From NCBI GenBank assembly GCA_022494885.1, contig JAGVSM010002706.1, forward strand, positions 1 to 64,000: a DNA stretch of 64,000 bases. Direction: 5' to 3'. Of this stretch, positions 57,891 through 64,000 are shown in pieces; the first letter of the stretch is position 1, and every line of letters starts with the position of its first letter. This DNA comes from Micrasema longulum (lineage: Eukaryota; Arthropoda; Insecta; Trichoptera; Brachycentridae). The notes beneath the pieces were generated by a model that ran no database searches, was not told the DNA's origin, and saw nothing but the letters and a program-made list of their open reading frames with translations. The translations under genes were made by a program, and so were the position numbers.

Positions 57891-58460
57891 TTCGTTTATA
57901 GGTATATTATAAGTAAGCCCCCAAATATATTATTGGTATACTTGTATTCTATACTATACAAATCAGTGAAAAATTTAATAGGCATATTATTATTTTTATT
58001 TCAGATAGTTTATTTTAGCTATAAGGGCAAGGACTTTTGAGATTTTAGTTCCCATCTCCAACTATTGTATATCGTCGGCATTCTTCAAAAAACCAAGTCG
58101 AAATTTCGCTGTTTTGACTAATTGATGAGGTAATATTGTTCAACAAATGCCCTACAATCAATAAAAACGCACAAAGTCTACTATCTACACTACAGGCGAA
58201 ATTATTTTTCGTGAAAAGCCAATTAAATATAAATCAGGAAGAAGAAAAAAATATTCCACACGAGTTTTAAAGTTGGTATGCTAGCTTTACTTCCATAAGG
58301 TGCTGGATATGAGACAACTGTACCTAAAATAAGCACTTTACACTTCTGATCGACCAAAAGGGGAGGTCTCAGCAAAATGTCCGTACGAGGTTTTCCTAGA
58401 CCACGAATTATGTTATACCCAAAATTCGTACGACTTTTGCTCAGAACATCTCTCATTTAT
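57891..58460. other. Unassigned sequence
   Basis: No gene recognised. Confidence 0.3.
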
Positions 58461-58464
58461 CGCA

Positions 58465-58600
58465 CCGAGAGTTTTCAATATTTTGGAAGAGCATGTTAAG
58501 CTCTCAAGGACAAAAACTATTTTCAAGAAAGTAGTTAAGGACTGGATTTTCTTTAGTGGGAGGGATTTGAGTAGGAAACTCCTTGATGATTTTCCGAATG
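58465..58600 (+). pseudogene. LINE C-terminal remnant
   Basis: A + frame reads ESSVFNILEEHVKLSRTKTI, then FKKVVKDWIFF, resembling the FNxLP ... FKxxLKxWL end of Jockey-like proteins. Short and isolated. Confidence 0.45.
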
Positions 58601-58712
58601 TTTGAGTTTACTGTTTACCATATTGATGTGCCATATATTTATTTATTTACATACATAAGGTTATTGTCATAGAATCCAATAATCTTATGTGTGTAAATAA
58701 ATAAATATATGG
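58555..58712. repeat. Segment duplicated inverted at 59608-59690, with terminal hairpin
   Basis: GTGGGAGGGATTTGAGTAGG, TTGAGTTTACTGTTTACCAT and ATTGATGTGCCATATAT recur inverted inside the 59.46-59.85 kb structure with about 90% identity by eye. 58631-58712 is itself a hairpin (CCATATATTTATTTATTTAC and its inverse). Confidence 0.75.
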
Positions 58713-59089
58713 CAGTCCAACTTCCCTACCTATACACACTTTCGCCGCGCGCATACGTTAAGTCGCCGGATAATGTTGCTTAATGGGGAAAAAAAAAAAT
58801 CATAACACAAATGTAAGGTAAAAAAATGCAATCTATTAATTTCTCTAAAATTTTATTGTGTACGCGGAAACATTGATTGACACAACAGATTAAATAAATA
58901 AAAGGTAATTTAATAAAAGTAAGTTAATTTATGAACTTTGAACTTAAAATATAAAACATATTTTATTTGACACAAAACGGATATTTTTATATCATGCTAA
59001 ATAATATTTGATGTTTTAAAGATAATGTCGTTCAAATGTCCCCCACGGTGTTGTTTAATCCGAGGTCTAATTTTCATCAGTTCTTTTAT

Positions 59090-59456
59090 TGAATGAGCAA
59101 AGTAGGGTAAAAAAAATTCTACCCTGGCATCACTAACGAAATTTCCATTTTGTTTCTTCGACAATCTGACAGATGGAAAAATAAATCAATTTTGAAGTCA
59201 TTCATTTGCTACTTAAACATGTGATTGTTAATTACCCATGAAATGTGATGCCATCCTGTTTTTTAAGATCCTAGCAGTATTTCTACACTTTAAAAGGCCA
59301 AACACGGCATAGTTGAATTCAAATCAGGAGTTGCGTACTGAGCGACGTCTATAAAGAAACTAATGGGGCATAACGTAAACCTACTTATTTATGAGTAGTT
59401 GAGTCGCTTTCTGTTTGATGTGCGTATACGGTTTCTGGACTATTTTTAATTCTATG
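59090..59456 (+). repeat. Dispersed repeat family K, copy 2
   Basis: CTACCCTGGCATCACTAACG, ACACGGCATAGTTGAATTC, GTTGCGTACTGAGCGACGTC and GTTTGATGTGCGTATACGG are the inverse of 28.9-29.17 kb. This copy is longer in the middle. Confidence 0.65.
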
Positions 59457-59458
59457 GT

Positions 59459-59852
59459 TATTGTACATTTTTTAGACAATAAGTCCCAACTCAATGGGAC
59501 TAAAAGTCTTGTGTTGAGATGGGACGAGCAATTATATGACACAGACACATGAGTAAATCACCACAAATATAGGATCAGAAACATAAAAAATATTTAAAAA
59601 AAACATATATATGGCACATCAATATGGTAAACAGTAAACTCAAGCAATTGGAAAATCATCAATAAGTTTCCCACTCAAATTCCTCCCACGAATATATATA
59701 CATATTTAAAAAAAAAACTTTTTTTATGTTTCTGATCCTATTTTTGTGGGGATATACTCATGTGTCTGTGTCGAATAATGGTAGTCCCATTTCAAGACAG
59801 GACTTTTAGTCCCATGGAGTTGGGACTTATGTCTCAAATAATGTACAATAAA
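59459..59852. mobile_element. Long inverted repeat with ~140-bp arms
   Basis: Left arm 59461-59600 (AAGTCCCAACTCAATGGGAC, GACACAGACACATGAGTA, AGGATCAGAAACATAAAAAA) pairs with 59695-59850. The loop 59608-59690 is an inverted copy of 58555-58640. The structure is noncoding; the 103-codon + ORF at 59760 is an accident of the arm. Confidence 0.8.
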
Positions 59853-60360
59853 CTTATGTATGTAAATAAAAAAAAAATAATAAAGGATACTGATATTCCT
59901 GATAGATTTTTTTTAAAAATTCTTAATCCTTTGTTTTTATCAATTAAAAATAATAATAACCGAACATGTAAAATACTTAGGTCACACAAAGTGACTTTAC
60001 GAGTATTATGTGTCAGCGAAAATGTACTAGGTCAAAATAATACTCAATTATTTGGTAAAAAGGATTATTAATAATTTTTAGTTTTTTTTATGAAAAGTTT
60101 TTTTAGTGTAGTTGATAAATCAATGAAGCATTTCTTATGATAAAATTTATAATGTTTAGTAGTTATACAATTATTTGTTAATGGCTCATAAACTTTTAGA
60201 TTAGAGTATCTCTAAACTAGTAATTTTGGTTTAACGCTTTTTTGCCTAATGCCCACGATATATTATATAGGAGCTAGATTGCAACATGTCTTGCAGCTTC
60301 AGAGCAAATTGACTGTTAAAAAACTAGCCCCAATTACATTTCAATAAATAAGACCAGGTG
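59853..60360. other. AT-rich sequence
   Basis: Nothing recognised. Confidence 0.3.
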
Positions 60361-60364
60361 TTTT

Positions 60365-60812
60365 TTTTTAAAGTTTACAGATAGGAAGTAGAACAACACT
60401 AACAATACTGCTGCAGCTTTAGAACTTCTGAATTCTAAATGTTTCATTACAAATGAAATTAAAGTAAGGAATATGCGGCTCGACTGTGCAGTTATCTCCC
60501 ATCCAATATCAAAGATGTCCCTACAGTATCTCTATTTAAATCACGTCTTAAGAAATACGTCCTTTCGCTTCCTTAATTTATCCTCCTTTCGACTTTCCTT
60601 TTTATTTATTTTCCCCATTTGATTCTTATATTGATTTAAGGTTATTTATAAACAAGTATTGTTATTTTTATTTTTGTGTAACTTTATTATTATTTTTTAA
60701 TTTAAAAAATCTATCAAAAACGCTTGTATTTTATTGGTTGGTTGGAAGAAATTGCCATTTGGTAATAAGCCCGCCCATGTACAATTCAAATTATGTAATA
60801 AAATTTAACAAA
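60365..60812 (+). pseudogene. LINE 3' end with ATTGCC/GGTAAT stem-loop (copy 3)
   Basis: The + frame reads AARLCSYLPSNIKDVPTVSL, then FKSRLKKYVLSLP and a stop: the C-terminus of the LINE family also seen at 12.5 and 47.7 kb. The UTR ends TTGGTTGGTTGGAAGAAATT, the stem-loop at 60751-60766 (ATTGCC-ATTT-GGTAAT, one G-U pair), then AAGCCCGCCCATGTACA. Most complete copy of this family in the window. Confidence 0.75.
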
Positions 60813-61625
60813 TTAATAAAATAAAAAGTACATGGAAGCAAGATTTAAAAGACATGCTTATTTTTTTACTAGTTGATGTAATTGATGAAAAATGTCTTTT
60901 TTTAAATAAATATTTCTGTTTTGTTTTTATTATTATTTATCATTATTTGTAAACCAAATATTTTTTTTACCAACAATTTGTATTTTATTTTGTTTTAAAA
61001 AAGATTATTTGATTCTTTTAAAACTGTTTTGGTTTATTATATTTGTACCAAATAAAATAGAATACAAGCTATCTATAATGATATATTTTTGTAATGATTC
61101 AATCGTTGCTAATTATTTGCGAAGCGATCAATAAGAAGCATCTGTAATAATTGGAAAACCTACAATAAAGATATCAGTAATCTCTAATAATAATTTACAA
61201 ATTATAATATGTGGGTAATACGGTTAATAATACTGCGAGTTAAATACAAATATTATTTAATTTAATTAGCTGATAACCTTTTCAACGTAACTTTAAGTTC
61301 TATAACAAAACAGAAAAAAAAGTTAACATTGACATTTATCATGATAGAGCAAATGATTATAAAAAAATATTTCTATGTGTCTTAAATCAAATGCCTAATC
61401 TTTATTTTTGTGGACGTAAATTAATTTTAGTTTATTTTATTACATCTTATTTGTTCTTATTTTCTCTTTTCTTTTCTTAAAAAAAAAGTAGTTTATTATG
61501 TTTTTTACACAATATTATTTTTGGTATGTATATATATTTACATATTTATACACACACAATTCTGGGTTTTATCCCAAGGGGGAGTAGGTATATTATTATT
61601 TATATCACTACAGAGATGGGTAGAA
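60813..61625. other. AT-rich DNA
   Basis: No gene or repeat recognised. Confidence 0.3.
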
Positions 61626-61629
61626 TTTT

Positions 61630-61765
61630 TGTTTCAAGATTATGGATATTCGAGCGTTTACAGGGCTTATGACCTGTCATAGGTTGGGTTCAAGTGGCCA
61701 CTTTTATGTAGAATTCTACAACATTCCCCATTCCGCTTATTAGCGAATATCCATATCGGTGACAT
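61630..61765 (-). repeat. Foldback family A, short palindromic copy
   Basis: TTATGGATATTCGAGCG at the left and TTAGCGAATATCCATATCGG at the right are inverse. The core is CAGGGCTTATGACCTGTCAT and AAGTGGCCACTTTTATG. Confidence 0.65.
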
Positions 61766-61925
61766 TTTTGGTTTTAGTATATATGTCATGAAACAGGGAA
61801 AGCTTTCGCTAGCGCGTTTGGAGCGCCATCTATGTATTTGATATTGAGGTTAAGTATTAAAGCAAATTACTTTATTTATTATGTTTAACTCAATTTTATT
61901 TCTTTAACATATTAAAAAAAATATT

Positions 61926-62183
61926 TAGAACATAGATTTATTTTGAACAAATGGTTGCTTACTTCTGCAGGGAAGAAGTGAGGGGAGCGCGGCCCAGTAT
62001 CAGACTCCCCCCTCCCCACTCCTCGTTTCTCCCTTGCAGAAGTAAGCAACCATTTGCTTTTTTTGATATTTAAAAAAATATATATTCATTCTGAAAAAAT
62101 ATTTTAATGTGCCAATATGTCTTCTTGCTCATACTGATCCTTGTGGTTTCGGATGTGACAGGGTTTAATGGACACCTGTATAT
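61926..62183. mobile_element. Long hairpin element family L, copy 2 (one arm shortened)
   Basis: AAATGGTTGCTTACTTCTGC and its inverse GCAGAAGTAAGCAACCATTT flank a GC-rich centre. The right arm continues to GGTTTCGGATGTGACAGGGT; the matching outer left arm is missing. Confidence 0.8.
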
Positions 62184-62344
62184 AGCAGTAAAAATATAAT
62201 GAAATGGGGAAAAAACAGTTTTGAAGAAAAAAAAAACGTCTCGAAACCCGGTAGACATAGAAAAGTCGATAAGTGGTTACATACAAATATTTAATAACAT
62301 TTAGTAAAATGTTTGACCACAAAGTTAATGCCCTTAATATTAAT

Positions 62345-62625
62345 AATAATTAATTGTATTTTCAAAATCAATATGGATCTTGTGGAGAAATGTTTTCACA
62401 AATAAATGTAAAAAAGAAATTTAATAAAAATATGTTGCTAGAAAAACGCGAAGTGCTGGGCTTGGTTGGTGTGACGTCAAGATACGTGATTATATTCCAA
62501 ACAAATTTCAACGGCCATGACCGTTTTTGCGGGAATTCAAATTACAAATTTAAAAATATTTTTTATGCTACTAATAATTAGCAAAATATTTTTTTACTGG
62601 ACAGTATGTATTTAATATATCTTTA
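62345..62625 (+). mobile_element. MITE family C, copy 3, truncated
   Basis: TTGTATTTTCAAAATCAATA, GTTGGTGTGACGTCAAGATA, GACCGTTTTTGCGGGAATTC, AAATATTTTTTATGCTAC. It lacks both terminal repeats and has an internal deletion. Confidence 0.7.
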
Positions 62626-62844
62626 TTAAAATATTATTTAAATAAGTAGCCTACTGAGTCGAGTACCGTCAGTATGTAAAATAAATAAATAAATATTGTA
62701 TGAAAAAGATTAAAAAGTTATTAAGGCTAACCAATGGAAATAAAAAATGGATAAAATTATGTTTGATAAAATGTTTTTAAAAAATAAATGTGCAGTCAGT
62801 ATTTATTTTTCATTACTATAAAATGCACAAAATTAGTCTTAATA

Positions 62845-63085
62845 ATTCTTTCTGTATCATCATAATTTACCGATATGAACATAGTGGTGCATAGGGTGCT
62901 GCATAAGTATTCTAATTGAGCGTATCTTTTTTTTTTGTTAAATAGAAAGTAAAGTGTAGAACCATCTTTAAAACCAATATTTTACGTCCACACTCCCAGG
63001 CATCAACCACTCCTCTACGAGGCGTACACATTTTTAGGATTTTTACCTGAGAGCTAAATGTAGCTATCGAATCGAATAGATATTC
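62845..63085 (-). repeat. SINE family E, copy with leader
   Basis: The minus strand contains the leader part GCTCTCAGGTAAAAATCCTA, GTAGAGGAGTGGTTGATGCC (decayed head), AAGATGGTTCTACACTTTAC and the tail CACCCTATGCACCACTATGT. Confidence 0.6.
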
Positions 63086-63137
63086 AGGGTTCCAGTTCAA
63101 TTTACCAGACTTAACTGTATTTTTTTATCCACCAGAG

Positions 63138-63247
63138 GCTGCTATTCCAAACGCTCTCGCGGCCGTAGGAAAAGCTCTTATAGCTCGTATTTACATACTA
63201 AATAGCGCTATGCTTTCTATGGCCGCGAAAGCGTTTGGAATAGCAGC
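63138..63247. repeat. Short GC-rich foldback
   Basis: 63138-63175 (GCTGCTATTCCAAACGCTCT, then CGCGGCC) is the near-exact inverse of 63212-63247, with a ~36-bp loop. The arms are far GC-richer than the surroundings. Confidence 0.8.
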
Positions 63248-64000
63248 GCTGGACACGGAAATATTGTTTGGTTTACCGATATTTAAATTTATTGTGTTAT
63301 TTGATTATGCTAACGACATCTTTAAATTTTATGAAAAGCTTACTAAACTGCCTTCCGTTCAGTTACAAGAAATTGATTCATATTTAAAATACTGCTAATA
63401 GATGGCAGTAAAATGAAATAATGCTTTTAGCAGAGAATCGCACCTATCCTTTTCTTACGTGTTAACAACTAATAACTTTCGAAGCTTTCCGGAAGGGGAC
63501 GAATAAGTTTATTAAAAATAAATAAATGATGGGATGTGTAAATTCGCTCAAAATGACTTTTAACCGTAACTGCATGTTCCACAATTTTAGTGATTTAGTG
63601 AATTTTAAAGGTTTAACCCAAGCATTGACACTTAAATGGAAAATCATATTATTGATTGGTAGGTACGTAAATATTATAATTTAAAAATTGTATTTTTGGT
63701 GAAGACACTTTTATTTGTCTATTTTTACGAATGAACTTTTTTTCATAAATTATAACGCGACGCAACTAAAAAAGTTTAAATTATATTACTTAAACAAAAA
63801 ACCTGGAACTACAGTAGGCCAATTTAATTGGTCACATTTGACACTTCATCAAAATTCAACAACATAACCTTGTTAAGGCGGTAATAAAAAATAATTTATT
63901 TTTTCGAATTTAGAACTGCACAATTGCTCAATTTTTTTCAATTACGATTACATATTTATTGTAATAATGACAAAAGAAGGTAATCTTACGATTTACTTTC
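63248..64000. other. Unassigned sequence
   Basis: No gene recognised; short ORFs on both strands lack known motifs. Confidence 0.3.

Noticed and set aside
59760..60071. 103-codon + ORF
   Set aside because: Starts in an arm of a long inverted repeat and continues through low-complexity AT-rich DNA.
1..64000. CRISPR array, bacterial operons, rRNA genes
   Set aside because: No regularly spaced repeats, ribosome binding sites, dense coding or rRNA-like segments.

Overview
The window looks like AT-rich intergenic or intronic DNA of an arthropod, most likely an insect. Evidence: Jockey/CR1-like non-LTR retrotransposon remnants, two mariner transposons, tRNA-headed SINEs, many foldback elements and short GT-AG introns. 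There are no bacterial operons, rRNA genes or functional tRNA genes. The species cannot be named from the sequence.

The one long protein-coding locus is at 842-3890: three small exons plus one large exon of a transposase-like gene. It carries a Mutator-type DDE domain fused to a YqaJ-type PD-(D/E)XK nuclease. All reading frames and splice sites are open except for one in-frame TAG at 1557-1559. At the other side, 52.85-53.18 kb looks like the CpG-rich 5' end of a host gene (two 5' exons, ATG at 53171); its downstream exons are not recognisable here. A weaker first-exon candidate lies at 46.80-46.92 kb.

Almost everything else is repeats. From left to right: SINE copies at 4.3 and 7.0 kb; a foldback family (called A here) interrupted by a LINE at 10.6-11.8 kb; a LINE 3' end and a complete family A foldback at 12.5-13.3 kb; LINE fragments and the large family D repeat, split by another LINE, at 14.7-17.4 kb; family C MITE at 17.9-18.3 kb; SINEs at 19-22 kb; a MITE with 34-bp identical inverted repeats at 22.4-22.9 kb; four LINE fragments and an uninterrupted family D at 23-26.5 kb; more retroelement debris at 28-31 kb; family B MITE, SINE and a mariner with TA duplications and a nested inverted-repeat insert at 31.2-33.4 kb; a second mariner at 36.9-38.1 kb; a ~480-bp hexanucleotide microsatellite at 39.4-39.9 kb; further family A, B, C, D, E copies at 43-63 kb; and several long inverted repeats at 57.5-63.3 kb.

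Two themes stand out: the fused transposase/nuclease gene broken by only one codon, and short stem-loops just upstream of the 3' tails of at least five different LINE families, several with pairing kept despite base changes. Family letters A-L are working names for repeats compared by eye within this window; boundaries are approximate unless stated.
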